In this document: positions 11,765-20,086 of the stretch, one piece after another
Numbering within the stretch: the stretch's first letter is position 1
How the letters are laid out: the number at the start of each line of letters is the position of its first letter
Source: Shewanella psychropiezotolerans
GTDB taxonomy: Bacteria > Pseudomonadota > Gammaproteobacteria > Enterobacterales > Shewanellaceae
NCBI RefSeq assembly: GCF_007197555.1
Contig: NZ_CP041614.1
Location: forward strand, 5,634,001-5,698,000
DNA: 64,000 nucleotides
Direction: 5' to 3'
The notes under the pieces: model-generated
Told to the model about the DNA's origin: nothing
The model's database searches: none
What the model saw: the letters and a program-made list of their open reading frames with translations, nothing else
Made by a program: the position numbers and the translations under genes

Positions 11765-11803
11765 TACTTGCGATAGATAGCATTATGCGACTATCAGCAA
11801 GTA
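11765..11803. repeat. Imperfect inverted repeat between the small His/Cys protein gene and the CzcC-type gene
   Basis: TACTTGC and GCAAGTA (7 bp) flank an inner GATAG/CTATC pairing, forming a bulged hairpin just after the stop of the upstream gene. No T tract follows, so it may be a processing or regulatory structure rather than a terminator. Confidence 0.35.
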
Positions 11804-11809
11804 TAGGAG

Positions 11810-12382
11810 TTATACGATAGGAGGGCGGTAATCGGGTAGAGACTCTGGAGGTAAGTAACTGCTAACCATGGCGACGAACTCATCGCTTAACGGAACTGAA
11901 GGTTCGCTGGTTCCACTGGTCATCACGGTGGCATGTCCACCATGGCACTGGCAGTCTAAACAGAGATCGAAAAGCTTAGTCTCAGTCTTGCTGATTTGAT
12001 GACTATGAATCTCAGTTGCTGAAGGCAGTTCCTCATAGAGAGAAGCCGCTTCAAATGAAGAACCTAAATTTGCTGCTAAATAATCGTTTGACACCAATTC
12101 ACCATCGGCGAAGGAGCTGTCACAGCTATTCGTTTGCGCTGCATTTTGACTAGCATGCTCTGAATCACTATAGCCTAAGTCGTTATACGCGGTGCACTGC
12201 TCTAACGCTAATGTCGTGACTTGGGCAGTAAATTGCAAATGAGGATGGTTTGCAGGTTCTTCGTCATGACTACCAAGATGCAACTGATGCTCACCCATGT
12301 TGCCACCTGCAAACTGCAGAAGCACAACGGCGATCATCGCTATGGCGATCTTGTGAGTGAATTGACGAAAGTTATGCTGCAA
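11810..12382 (-). CDS. Uncharacterised exported His/Cys-rich protein upstream of metal efflux genes (CzcI-like position)
   Basis: A 190-residue protein with an N-terminal hydrophobic segment (IAIAMIAVVLLQFAGG) followed by clustered potential metal ligands: GEHQLHLGSHDEE, NHPHLQ, and near the C terminus LCLDCQCHGGH followed by a Met/Thr segment. It starts at a TTG with AAGG 6 bases upstream. The ending DYRPPIV resembles the R-P-P ends of DUF2946/CzcI-like small proteins, which in Cupriavidus sit just ahead of czcCBA and influence metal induction. The position here, directly ahead of czcC-czcB-czcA type genes, matches. Metal binding is inferred from composition; the family assignment is tentative. 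Confidence 0.65.
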   Translation of the reverse strand: MQHNFRQFTHKIAIAMIAVVLLQFAGGNMGEHQLHLGSHDEEPANHPHLQFTAQVTTLALEQCTAYNDLGYSDSEHASQNAAQTNSCDSSFADGELVSNDYLAANLGSSFEAASLYEELPSATEIHSHQISKTETKLFDLCLDCQCHGGHATVMTSGTSEPSVPLSDEFVAMVSSYLPPESLPDYRPPIV

Positions 12383-12500
12383 AGAAAACCTTATTGATTC
12401 AAAAGAACTTAAATTAAGAGCTCGGAACTAATAGCTCATAACAAAGAGTTAGGAACTAGCTTCTAATCCTCTGACCCAGATTATAATCGAAAGTTCAAAA

Positions 12501-12544
12501 CTGACAATACTTAATACCCAAGTGTTTTTGTAAAGTATTGTCAG
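12501..12544. repeat. Perfect 12-bp inverted repeat, terminator or operator
   Basis: CTGACAATACTT at 12501 and AAGTATTGTCAG at 12533 pair perfectly around a 20-base loop. On the minus strand the hairpin is followed by TTTT, so it could end the DUF3012 transcript. It also lies about 120 bases upstream of the czcI-like gene, where an operator would be expected. Confidence 0.5.
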
Positions 12545-12602
12545 AATCAAATTTTTACAGTCTAGCGATTATTCAAACACACTGTGATTTAAATAATCAC
12601 CA

Positions 12603-12791
12603 TTAAAATACGCAATGCTTGGCGTAGTCGGCCGCTTCGTTAGCGGTCCAGTCACCCTTGTCTTTCTCACTCATCTGCTTACACCACTGTTCGCTACCGA
12701 CTTCTGGCGCACAACCAGATAGGCCAATAACAAACATAGACGCTAAGGCAAGTGAACCTAATTTGAGCACGTTATTGTTGATATACGACAT
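12603..12791 (-). CDS. DUF3012 family lipoprotein
   Basis: A 62-residue protein with a hydrophobic leader and a lipobox LSGC (lipidated Cys at about residue 27). The mature part, CAPEVGSEQWCKQMSEKDKG followed by DWTANEAADYAKHC, is the conserved DUF3012 sequence seen in many Shewanella and related genomes. It has two further Cys that could form a disulfide. Function is unknown. It stands alone, with spacers of about 150 bp to the next gene on the right and 220 bp on the left. Confidence 0.9.
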   Translation of the reverse strand: MSYINNNVLKLGSLALASMFVIGLSGCAPEVGSEQWCKQMSEKDKGDWTANEAADYAKHCVF

Positions 12792-12942
12792 TCTTTTTCC
12801 TTAAAAAATCCATAAACTGCAGATATAATACAAGCAATCAGCTCGAGACCCAAGTTGCTAAACTAATAACCAATATTTACCACTTTAATATTGGCAAACT
12901 AGATCATTTGTCCCGATATCAAAGCGACGAGAAGTAAAGCGA

Positions 12943-13320
12943 TTAAACAGGCAGTGGGCAACTCAGTTTAGCCGTGATCCACTCGATAGCTTGAGGCTTG
13001 TCATCCAGAGAAAACCAAGCAACTTCACTCTGCATAAAGGGACCCAACAAGCGTACGGCATTACCGAACCAATCGGGTCCACCAACCAACACCAGAGCAT
13101 CGAATCTTGGTAGCTGGATTTCCCCCACCCCAGATATAGAATCACTCTCCCACCCCTCTAACAACACATCGGCTTCGATATAGAGGCAAACCTTGCCCGA
13201 CTCGGCACTATATTCCTCGATAATGGGAACGATTGTCTCACAATAGTCCTGGGTCGAGAGTCGCCCACTGGCAAATAAACTGATCACGCCTTTGGTAATA
13301 TCGGCGATTTGACATAACAT
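12943..13320 (-). CDS. SpoIIAA-like (STAS-related) protein
   Basis: A 125-residue soluble protein resembling the SpoIIAA-like family (PF11964), a STAS-type fold with alternating strands and helices: VCLYIEADVLLEGW, a central RFDALVLVGG strand and the VAWFSLDDKPQAIEWI ending. GGAG lies 7 bases upstream of the ATG. Members often sit beside stress or membrane genes and their role is poorly known. It is divergent from arfB, with about 155 bases between their starts. Confidence 0.75.
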   Translation of the reverse strand: MLCQIADITKGVISLFASGRLSTQDYCETIVPIIEEYSAESGKVCLYIEADVLLEGWESDSISGVGEIQLPRFDALVLVGGPDWFGNAVRLLGPFMQSEVAWFSLDDKPQAIEWITAKLSCPLPV

Positions 13321-13474
13321 AGATGAGCTCCGCTTCCATCTGCTAGCTAATAATGAGCGAAAGGGTTACAACCTCTTCATTCATCCCAATAGGATACCTG
13401 TTTGAGGTCTTAGACCAAATCGGCACCCAACAACTCAATCGACAAAGGGTAATACAAAACCCGAATCAAAGGCC

Positions 13475-13891
13475 ATGATAAAAATCACTAACCGTGTACT
13501 TCTTCAAGAAAATGAACTCGAATGGCAATTTATCCGCTCCAGTGGTGCCGGCGGACAGCACCTGAATAAGGTCTCTACCGCCGCTCAGTTAATTTTTGAT
13601 ATACGTAAATCATCCCTGCCGGAACTTTATCAACAAAGGTTACTCGTCAAGGCCGATCATCGCATCACTAAAAGCGGTAAAATCATCATCAAGTGTCAGG
13701 CTAGTCGTAGCCAAGATGCCAATCGTCAGACCGCATTAGCCCAATTTATTGAACTGGTCGCCAGTGTGGGCCACACACCGAAAAAACGCATTGCCACTAA
13801 GCCCACCAGAGGCAGTCAACGCCGACGTGTCGATGCTAAGAAACAGAAAGGCGCGACTAAAGCGCTAAGACGCAATAAGTCAGATTATTAA
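13475..13891 (+). CDS. arfB: Alternative ribosome-rescue factor ArfB (peptidyl-tRNA hydrolase)
   Basis: Rescues ribosomes stalled on non-stop mRNA by hydrolysing peptidyl-tRNA in the P site. The 138 residues contain the release-factor signature RSSGAGGQHLNKVST with the catalytic GGQ at about residues 25-27. They end in a basic tail (RGSQRRRVDAKKQKGATKAL), which in E. coli YaeJ enters the empty mRNA channel. Length and architecture match the family. It appears to be monocistronic. Confidence 0.95.
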   Translation: MIKITNRVLLQENELEWQFIRSSGAGGQHLNKVSTAAQLIFDIRKSSLPELYQQRLLVKADHRITKSGKIIIKCQASRSQDANRQTALAQFIELVASVGHTPKKRIATKPTRGSQRRRVDAKKQKGATKALRRNKSDY

Positions 13892-13980
13892 AAAATCTTA
13901 GGGTTTGGAGCTAAGACGATGGCCTTCGGCCTGTCGCTGCGCGGACGGCTTCGCCTATTAGACGGACTGCGTCCTGAATT

Positions 13981-14050
13981 GTCTGTACGAGGGTGCTTTA
14001 GCCCCGAGGCTTATAGGTTCATTCTCTCCCGGCTAAAGCCGGTCCTACAA
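13981..14050. repeat. Pair of inverted REP-like elements
   Basis: The stretch at 13985-14008 (TGTACGAGGGTGCTTTAGCC) and the reverse complement of 14026-14050 (TGTAGGACCGGCTTTAGCC then GGGAGAG) are related. They form a head-to-head pair like a BIME. The sequence resembles the widespread TGTAGGAGCGGCTT-type REP family of gammaproteobacteria. It lies in the 333-base gap between arfB and aroQ. Just before it, 13918-13978 is GC-rich with short hairpins (GGCCTTCGGCC). I see no gene in this gap. Confidence 0.6.
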
Positions 14051-14224
14051 CACAGTCCCACCAGCACAGCATCATCTTAGCCCTACTTCGGCCTATTTTC
14101 GTCGAAAATGCAGTCAAATGTCGACATCTTCGCTAACTTCTGTTGAAATCAAACGATTCATCTTATCCGTGGTTTATACCCCTTGGTATAGCGACGAGTC
14201 ATCTGTATTTCAAAGGATTTTGAC

Positions 14225-14680
14225 ATGAGCAGCAAAGCAAAGGTCTTATTAATTAACGGCCCTAACCTTAACCTTCTGGGTCGACGTGAACCGGGCCACT
14301 ATGGCGTGAGGACCTTAAATCAGATAGTTAAAGACCTCACGGATGAGTCAAATGTAGCTGGTATAGTGCTTGAGCATATTCAATCTAATGCCGAGCATGA
14401 ACTCATCGATGCCATTCATAACACGGATGCCGACTTTATCATCATCAACCCGGCGGCATTCACTCATACCAGCGTCGCGATTCGAGATGCGATATTAGGC
14501 GTCGCCATTCCTTTTATCGAAGTTCACCTATCTAATGTTCATGCCCGAGAGCCTTTCCGTCATCACTCATATTTCTCAGATAAGGCCATAGGCGTGATCT
14601 GTGGTTTGGGCGCCGAGGGTTATCACTTCGCCCTGCAATCAGCGATTACACGATTACATGCGAAGACGGCTGAACATTAA
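14225..14680 (+). CDS. aroQ: Type II 3-dehydroquinate dehydratase
   Basis: Converts 3-dehydroquinate to 3-dehydroshikimate in the shikimate pathway. At 151 residues it has the expected length, with all type II motifs: [18 protein letters not shown] (containing the catalytic Arg and the Tyr of the flexible lid), [26 protein letters not shown], and [17 protein letters not shown] with the catalytic His. The ATG follows an AGGA-like site. It lies directly ahead of accB with a 75-base gap, the conserved aroQ-accB-accC order of many gammaproteobacteria. Confidence 0.97.
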   Translation: MSSKAKVLLINGPNLNLLGRREPGHYGVRTLNQIVKDLTDESNVAGIVLEHIQSNAEHELIDAIHNTDADFIIINPAAFTHTSVAIRDAILGVAIPFIEVHLSNVHAREPFRHHSYFSDKAIGVICGLGAEGYHFALQSAITRLHAKTAEH

Positions 14681-14755
14681 AGCGGTTTTCGACTTAAGTG
14701 TTCCAGATGGATTTTCAAGTATAGTTTTACAGAAAAGCTTTTAAGGTAAGAAGTT

Positions 14756-15241
14756 ATGGATATTCGAAAAATAAAGAAGCTGATTGAGCTGGTTCAAGAG
14801 TCCGGCATTGCTGAGCTCGAGGTCACTGAAGGCGAAGAGTCGGTACGCATCTGCCGCCAAAGACCTGCTGAGGTTAATACGCCGCAACAGGTTTACACTG
14901 TGAGTAATCACTCACCACAAGCTAATGCCAACACTGCTCACCCTCAGGTTAATACTGCCCTAGCAAGCTCAACAACAATTGATGAGATACTTGAGCCTAA
15001 CGAAAATACGGTTATCTCACCTATGGTGGGCACCTTCTATCTATCTCCTGCTCCAGAAGCTGATCCCTTGTCTGAAATCGGACAAAGAGTCGAGAAAGGG
15101 CAAGCCGTTTGCATCATAGAGGCGATGAAGATGATGAACCAGATAGAGGCTCATCGTAGCGGCATAATCAAGGCTATATTAGTTGATAATGGCGACGCCG
15201 TCGGCTTCGATCAGCCCTTGATCATTATTGAAGATCAATAA
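14756..15241 (+). CDS. accB: Biotin carboxyl carrier protein of acetyl-CoA carboxylase
   Basis: Carries the carboxylated biotin between the biotin carboxylase and carboxyltransferase subunits in fatty acid synthesis. The 161 residues start with the usual helical [17 protein letters not shown] segment, followed by a Pro/Ala/Gln linker. The C-terminal biotinyl domain contains [19 protein letters not shown], the thumb typical of AccB, and the biotinylation motif [15 protein letters not shown] lies ahead of the ATG. Cotranscription with accC is likely. Confidence 0.97.
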   Translation: MDIRKIKKLIELVQESGIAELEVTEGEESVRICRQRPAEVNTPQQVYTVSNHSPQANANTAHPQVNTALASSTTIDEILEPNENTVISPMVGTFYLSPAPEADPLSEIGQRVEKGQAVCIIEAMKMMNQIEAHRSGIIKAILVDNGDAVGFDQPLIIIEDQ

Positions 15242-15253
15242 GACCAGTTGCGA

Positions 15254-15274
15254 GTAGCAAGTAGCAAGTAGCAA
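15254..15274 (+). repeat. Three tandem copies of a 7-bp unit between accB and accC
   Basis: GTAGCAA occurs three times head to tail in the 79-base accB-accC spacer. It is short enough to be replication slippage; no function is evident. Confidence 0.7.
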
Positions 15275-15320
15275 AAAGTTAACCAAGATTTAAGCACTAA
15301 CAAAAGAGGAGTAGCCATAG

Positions 15321-16691
15321 ATGGATCTGCCAGTTGTGCGACCAATCAAGCGCGTGCTCATCGCCAATCGCGGTGAGATAGCACTGAGAATTCAGCGTGC
15401 CTGCTCTCAACTTGGTATAGAAACTGTCGCCGCCTACTCCAATGCAGATAAAGACCTGCTGCACGTGCAACAAGCCAATGTAAAGTTATGCATAGGCAAG
15501 CCTGCAGCGAGTGAGAGTTATCTCAAGATTGCCGCTATACTCGCCGCGGCATCGGCCGCCAAGGTTGACGCCATACATCCAGGCTATGGTTTTTTGTCAG
15601 AAAACGCCGACTTTGCCGAGCAAGTGGAAGCCTGCGGCTTTAACTTCATCGGCCCGACAGCGGCAGTGATCCGATTGATGGGCGATAAAGTCTCAGCCAT
15701 CTCGGAAATGAAGAAAGCCGGAGTTCCTACGGTGCCAGGCTCAGATGGCATGCTTTCAAATGATGCACAGCTCAACAAGCGGATTGCCAACAAAATAGGC
15801 TATCCGGTGATCATCAAGGCCACTGCGGGAGGCGGCGGCCGTGGTATGCGGGTAATTTGCAATGAGAGTGAACTCATCCAAACCATAGAGCTGACTCAGG
15901 CCGAAGCCAAAGCCGCCTTTGCAAACGGCGATGTCTATATGGAGAAGTATCTACAAACACCACGCCATATCGAGATTCAAGTGCTGTCAGATGGTCAAGG
16001 GAATGCCATTCACCTAGGAGAACGAGACTGCTCCATGCAACGCAGACATCAGAAAGTCATAGAGGAAGCTCCAGCCTTGGGTATAGACTCAGACACCCTT
16101 CGTGAGATTGGCGCCTTATGTGCTAAAGCCTGTGTCGATATCGGTTATCGCGGCGCAGGTACCTTCGAGTTTCTCTATGAGGCGGGACGATTTTATTTTA
16201 TCGAGATGAATACCCGCATTCAGGTAGAGCACCCCGTCACTGAGATGGTCACTGGCGTCGATCTGATCCAGGCCCAGCTGGAGATCGCGGCGGGTAAACC
16301 ACTTTCAATTAAACAAGAAGATATCTCGCTCAGCGGCCACAGCATAGAGTGCCGTATCAATGCCGAAGATCCACAAACCTTTATCCCCTCACCCGGCACA
16401 GTGACAGCATTTCACGCACCCGGCGGCATTGGCGTTCGTTGGGATTCTCACCTCTACACAGGCTACACAGTCCCACCCTATTACGATTCAATGATAGGGA
16501 AACTGATCACTTGGGGCTCTACGCGACACCAAGCCATGGCCCGCATGCAGACCGCGCTCAATGAGTTGACCATAGAAGGCATTGCCACCAATGTGCCTCT
16601 GCTACAGCGAATACTCGGAGATGAAGGGTTTAGAGAAGGTGGCCAGTCGATACATTATTTAGAAGAGAAGGTTTTAGGGAGGAAAGATTAG
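15321..16691 (+). CDS. accC: Biotin carboxylase subunit of acetyl-CoA carboxylase
   Basis: ATP-dependent carboxylation of the biotin on AccB. The 456 residues contain the N-terminal domain ([15 protein letters not shown]), the ATP-grasp glycine-rich loop ([13 protein letters not shown]), [13 protein letters not shown], the catalytic segment [18 protein letters not shown], and the C-terminal domain ending near residue 450. GAGGAG lies 8-10 bases before the ATG. Last gene of aroQ-accB-accC. Confidence 0.97.
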   Translation: MDLPVVRPIKRVLIANRGEIALRIQRACSQLGIETVAAYSNADKDLLHVQQANVKLCIGKPAASESYLKIAAILAAASAAKVDAIHPGYGFLSENADFAEQVEACGFNFIGPTAAVIRLMGDKVSAISEMKKAGVPTVPGSDGMLSNDAQLNKRIANKIGYPVIIKATAGGGGRGMRVICNESELIQTIELTQAEAKAAFANGDVYMEKYLQTPRHIEIQVLSDGQGNAIHLGERDCSMQRRHQKVIEEAPALGIDSDTLREIGALCAKACVDIGYRGAGTFEFLYEAGRFYFIEMNTRIQVEHPVTEMVTGVDLIQAQLEIAAGKPLSIKQEDISLSGHSIECRINAEDPQTFIPSPGTVTAFHAPGGIGVRWDSHLYTGYTVPPYYDSMIGKLITWGSTRHQAMARMQTALNELTIEGIATNVPLLQRILGDEGFREGGQSIHYLEEKVLGRKD

Positions 16692-16790
16692 GCCTGAAGG
16701 CTTAATAAGAGGGGCTGAGGTGCTAGGTTAGGGCTTTAATCTTTTTACGGTCAGAGTGTAATATACTCCTCCCCAAAAGAATGCTAAAGA

Positions 16791-17075
16791 CTAGTATATA
16801 AGACACCCCCAATAACCACGCCACTCTAAAAAAGAATAAGTAGAGTAAATAGACTGAGCAACTAAAAATAATGTTAGTAGACCAAAAGCTAAATTATTTT
16901 TTGAAAATAATAAAATTTCTTTAAAGGGAAAATTCAATATAAATAAAATGATTCCTAAAGCGCCCACCCACCATAATTTAGTAAATAGAGCAATCAAGAG
17001 TATAGGTAAAGCGCTGAGTACTCCTCCTAACATCCCCATATCACCGTATAAATTTCTTTGACTTTCGTTGTACAT
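16791..17075 (-). CDS. Small hypothetical membrane protein (paralogue of 17295-17582)
   Basis: A 94-residue very hydrophobic protein with three predicted membrane helices (about residues 15-32, 34-51 and 61-79). The segment LFILNFPFKEILLFSKNNLAFG aligns with IALAFPFNKIIYMCNAYKGFF in the neighbouring gene, and both end in an aromatic helix, so the two are diverged duplicates. The region is much richer in A+T than the flanking accC. I do not recognise the family. The assignment as a real gene rests on the paralogy and on the coherent helices. Confidence 0.5.
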   Translation of the reverse strand: MYNESQRNLYGDMGMLGGVLSALPILLIALFTKLWWVGALGIILFILNFPFKEILLFSKNNLAFGLLTLFLVAQSIYSTYSFLEWRGYWGCLIY

Positions 17076-17294
17076 AAATAGAGGTTCTAGTCACCCATTG
17101 TTAATCAATAACATATCTAGTCTGCAACCACTTATCAATGAGTTATTAACCGAAAAACAGTCGATTAAGCCAATAGCATATTCGAAGTCAATGAAGCTAA
17201 TGGGCTACACCCATTAATTTTAACTAGAAAACATCACAGTCCCAGTGAGTTTTTAAATATCTATGATAAAAGTAAGCCCAAAAACAGCAACAAA

Positions 17295-17582
17295 CTAGAT
17301 ATAGAAAGTACAAAAAGAACGATTCAAAAAAAGAAATTCCAAGGTATATGAAATAGTCAGAATAAACATAAATAAACTAAACCAAAAAAAACCTTTGTAT
17401 GCATTACACATATAAATAATTTTATTAAATGGAAAAGCAAGAGCTATAAAAAAAATGCAGCCTAATGTTAACAACCAATGACCCCGACTCATAAACATTA
17501 CTGGCAATATCCACGCTAGCATACTAAAAGTAACAAGCTTCATTTCATGATATAGACTTACTTTAAAAGGATAGATTTTCAC
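17295..17582 (-). CDS. Small hypothetical membrane protein (paralogue of 16791-17075)
   Basis: A 95-residue hydrophobic protein with three predicted helices (about residues 13-30, 35-50 and 63-82) and the same central FPFNK pattern as the next gene downstream. The 219 bases between the two hold nothing recognisable. The A+T content is high. The pair may have arrived by transfer or be a rapidly evolving duplication; function unknown. Confidence 0.5.
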   Translation of the reverse strand: MKIYPFKVSLYHEMKLVTFSMLAWILPVMFMSRGHWLLTLGCIFFIALAFPFNKIIYMCNAYKGFFWFSLFMFILTISYTLEFLFLNRSFCTFYI

Positions 17583-17727
17583 TAGTAATTACCCATTTAT
17601 TTAGTTCATCTGCATAAACAGCAGCACTAGCTCCCCATGAGGAGATTTCTATTACACCTTTTATCACTACGAAAAGAGGTCTTAAAGGAGCCTGAGGTAA
17701 TTAGCGACTTCCATCTATAAAGCACAC

Positions 17728-18615
17728 TCATTGTCTACGATCTTGAGCCAAGCTTGGTTCGCATGATGAGGTGTAACTATCGAGTTCGATGAGCCCTCGA
17801 AGTATGATGCCGTGATAGCGGGCTTTAATCAGCTGATAATCCATGGAAGGGGCAAAATAATAAGTGACATCTTCTGCGCCCGTTTGCTCAACTGGGATCA
17901 AGGTTAACTCGCCCCAAGGCTCTATACTGGCTGTCAGCGTATCCTGAACATAGAATTGATACGACTCTATGTCATCAGAAGCTTGTCTGATTAAGGCGAA
18001 TTGCTTGCGTCCTCGAAGCAAGTATTCACGGATTTGAATCAACAAGGTGTCCACATCTCGCAGAGGAATATCTTCTGATGCATAGGTATCTATGTCGCCA
18101 TCAATATCCACCCGAGACTCACGACCATGATGATCAAAAGTAACCTGCATGTCTCGAGAGCGAAACCCCGTCACTTTTTGATGAAAATTATCGGTTAGCC
18201 ATTCATTGGTGGTACTCGACCAAGATAACTCTGCCCGCTGACGATACTGAGTGCCAATACCTAAAATACTGGCTTCACTTTTTGACGTAACGACCGCGGT
18301 GTTTCCCTGCCAAGTCTCAGTTCTGTTCATTGTGCCAGTATATATACCACTCAGATAAATAGAGTAGTTTGACGTGCGGCTGCACTGCTCTAGTTCATGT
18401 TCATGTTCATGTTCATGTTCATGTTCATGTTCATGTTCATGTTCATGTTGTTCATTGGCAAAGGCTGTATTGGTTAATGTTCCAAGTAATAAAGTTAGCC
18501 CTAAAACTCGCACTAAAACTGGTGTTAGAGCTGATACTGACAAAAAAGTGTGCCCAATGGCACACAAACTAGTAGTGATTGAGACGGACCTGCTTAAGAC
18601 TGAATACGTCATCAT
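17728..18615 (-). CDS. DUF3108 family exported protein with (His-Glu)9 tract
   Basis: A 295-residue protein with a long hydrophobic leader (residues about 30-53, ending TAFA), then nine consecutive His-Glu dipeptides starting about residue 57, then a domain resembling DUF3108. That domain has successive beta strands such as YSIYLSGIYTGTMNRTETW, TQYRQRAELSW and VDTLLIQIREYLL, and YQFYVQDTLTASIEPWGELTLIP before the end. DUF3108 proteins are predicted periplasmic or outer-membrane-associated beta proteins of unknown role. The His-Glu tract is a potential divalent-metal binding tail encoded by a hexanucleotide repeat and is probably length-variable between strains without loss of frame. Confidence 0.7.
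   Translation of the reverse strand: MMTYSVLSRSVSITTSLCAIGHTFLSVSALTPVLVRVLGLTLLLGTLTNTAFANEQHEHEHEHEHEHEHEHEHELEQCSRTSNYSIYLSGIYTGTMNRTETWQGNTAVVTSKSEASILGIGTQYRQRAELSWSSTTNEWLTDNFHQKVTGFRSRDMQVTFDHHGRESRVDIDGDIDTYASEDIPLRDVDTLLIQIREYLLRGRKQFALIRQASDDIESYQFYVQDTLTASIEPWGELTLIPVEQTGAEDVTYYFAPSMDYQLIKARYHGIILRGLIELDSYTSSCEPSLAQDRRQ
18393..18446. repeat. Nine perfect copies of a hexanucleotide (GTTCAT) microsatellite
   Basis: Nine uninterrupted GTTCAT units on the plus strand encode (His-Glu)9 in the leftward DUF3108 gene just after the signal peptide. Because the unit is a multiple of three, slippage changes tract length but not reading frame. Confidence 0.97.
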
Positions 18616-18673
18616 CTAAGTAAACTCTTTATACTCTTCATACATCCCATAACGGTCGCAGTGTTAGCCATGC

Positions 18674-19825
18674 TTAAAAGACTTCATTCACATTAAGGTA
18701 GAAGTTGGTTTCATTTTCACCAACGCCCACGTCAAAACGTAAATTAATATTGTCTTTGATGTTAAAACGGAAACCGGTTCCGTAGGAGGTTAATAACTCC
18801 TCGGTCAGATCGCTTACGTGGGGTGCCACGCTACCTACCGCGCCCCAAAATACCATGCCATAACGTTGGAATATGGGTAAGCGATATTCAACTTGTCCCA
18901 TCATCATCTGCTCATCACGATAACGACCTTTGATATATCCGCGCATGGCATTAGAGCCGCCAAGGTCTGGCAACATATTCCAAGGCACATCGCCATCGGT
19001 AAAATGTCCCTGCACTTGCCATGCGATGAGTCCTGGTGCAGAGCTGCCTAGGTCAATATAGTTAGCTAACTCAATATTATAAGTCGAAAACGAAGAAGAC
19101 TGGTTGTTTTGATATAAGCCGGCATCAACTTGAAATAACCAACCCTTAGTGGCATTTAATCGATAATCTCGTGAATCATAGATACTGGTGATCACGACGC
19201 CTGAACTAAAGTTATTCGGTAAAATATCAGCTGAATCCACAGGCGTTTCGGTTTCTACTAACTCTAACTTTCCTGCACTTGCATAAATCAAGTCGGCACC
19301 GACACCGATAAAATAATTGTCAGCCACTTCAGTCATCCAACGAGGCTTGAAACTATATAACTGCTCTTCAAACTCATGATGATTACTGTCTAGATCACCT
19401 TGTTCGATGCCTTGACCATAATAAACTGAGGCTTCATTGTGTAACTCTAATTCCAGCAATAATCGTTGCTTGCCTTGGTTGAAAAACGTCATATTTTCAA
19501 CTTCGACACCATAAGAGTTATTCATCGAGACAAACGAATTTAACACTAACGATGATGGCTGTTCTTCAGGCGATGCATTGTCGGTTTTATATAATCCGAC
19601 CATCAATAAGCCCACACCAAATTTTTTCTCAGGCGTGTAATAAGCCGTTGGTAAATAACTCATATCAATGGCTTTAGTCTCATCAAACTCACCATCGGCA
19701 CCAAAAACTGACAAAATGTCATCAACCCATGTCGGCTCCATATCTTCTGGAGTTTCAAATAAAGGTTCAACGGCAATGGCCGCATTAGAAAAAATAAACA
19801 GGGATAACAGTAAAATCCGTTTCAT
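18674..19825 (-). CDS. Omp85/BamA-TamA family outer-membrane beta-barrel protein
   Basis: About 383 residues with a signal peptide (MKRILLLSLFIFSNAAIAVE). The rest is amphipathic beta-strand sequence typical of the D15/surface-antigen barrel: FGVGLLMVGLY, GVEVENMTFFNQGKQ, SIYDSRDYRLNATKGWLFQ, the conserved loop motif GGSNAMRGYIKGRYRD (the R-G-Y of the Omp85 lid loop) and the strand QVEYRLPIFQRYGMVFWGAVG. It ends in Phe, as outer-membrane proteins usually do. No POTRA repeats are present, so it is the short barrel-only class, related to the patatin-associated barrels. The ATG at 19825 is preferred over a TTG five codons earlier. Confidence 0.85.
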   Translation of the reverse strand: MKRILLLSLFIFSNAAIAVEPLFETPEDMEPTWVDDILSVFGADGEFDETKAIDMSYLPTAYYTPEKKFGVGLLMVGLYKTDNASPEEQPSSLVLNSFVSMNNSYGVEVENMTFFNQGKQRLLLELELHNEASVYYGQGIEQGDLDSNHHEFEEQLYSFKPRWMTEVADNYFIGVGADLIYASAGKLELVETETPVDSADILPNNFSSGVVITSIYDSRDYRLNATKGWLFQVDAGLYQNNQSSSFSTYNIELANYIDLGSSAPGLIAWQVQGHFTDGDVPWNMLPDLGGSNAMRGYIKGRYRDEQMMMGQVEYRLPIFQRYGMVFWGAVGSVAPHVSDLTEELLTSYGTGFRFNIKDNINLRFDVGVGENETNFYLNVNEVF

Positions 19826-19920
19826 AAAAACTCTAATCAATGATGGGAATAAGGGAGGCGCTAAACGACCTTTTTAGCTGTCATTTGACATGCCGAGCGC
19901 ATTTTAACACGACATCAATT

Positions 19921-19941
19921 TTGAACAATTAATTTGTTCAA
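19921..19941. promoter_or_regulatory. 8-bp palindrome, possible operator upstream of the Omp85-type gene
   Basis: TTGAACAA and TTGTTCAA flank a 5-base centre (TTAAT), about 95 bases upstream of the Omp85-type start. The symmetry suggests a dimeric regulator site, unproven. Confidence 0.35.
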
Positions 19942-19975
19942 GCTTAGGTATTAATGCTTATCACCCGGCGGTACG

Positions 19976-20018
19976 GCCTGTTTCAGACTCAGTGGTTCAC
20001 AGTCAGTCTGATACAGGC
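19976..20018. repeat. Long hairpin (14-bp stem, one mismatch) between PHP and Omp85 genes
   Basis: GCCTGTTTCAGACT pairs with AGTCTGATACAGGC except for one T-T opposition, with a 15-base loop. It lies after the stop of the leftward PHP gene, so it may act in transcript 3' end formation, but no T tract is adjacent. Confidence 0.5.
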
Positions 20019-20086
20019 AACCCATTATTCCCCAGTCACTTACAGCTATTATTCAACCGATTAAACCAAAGTCATGCTTTAAAGAG

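Noticed and set aside
18369..18619. Rightward open frames rich in Val-His or Ser-Cys
   Set aside because: They are translations of the GTTCAT microsatellite on the wrong strand.
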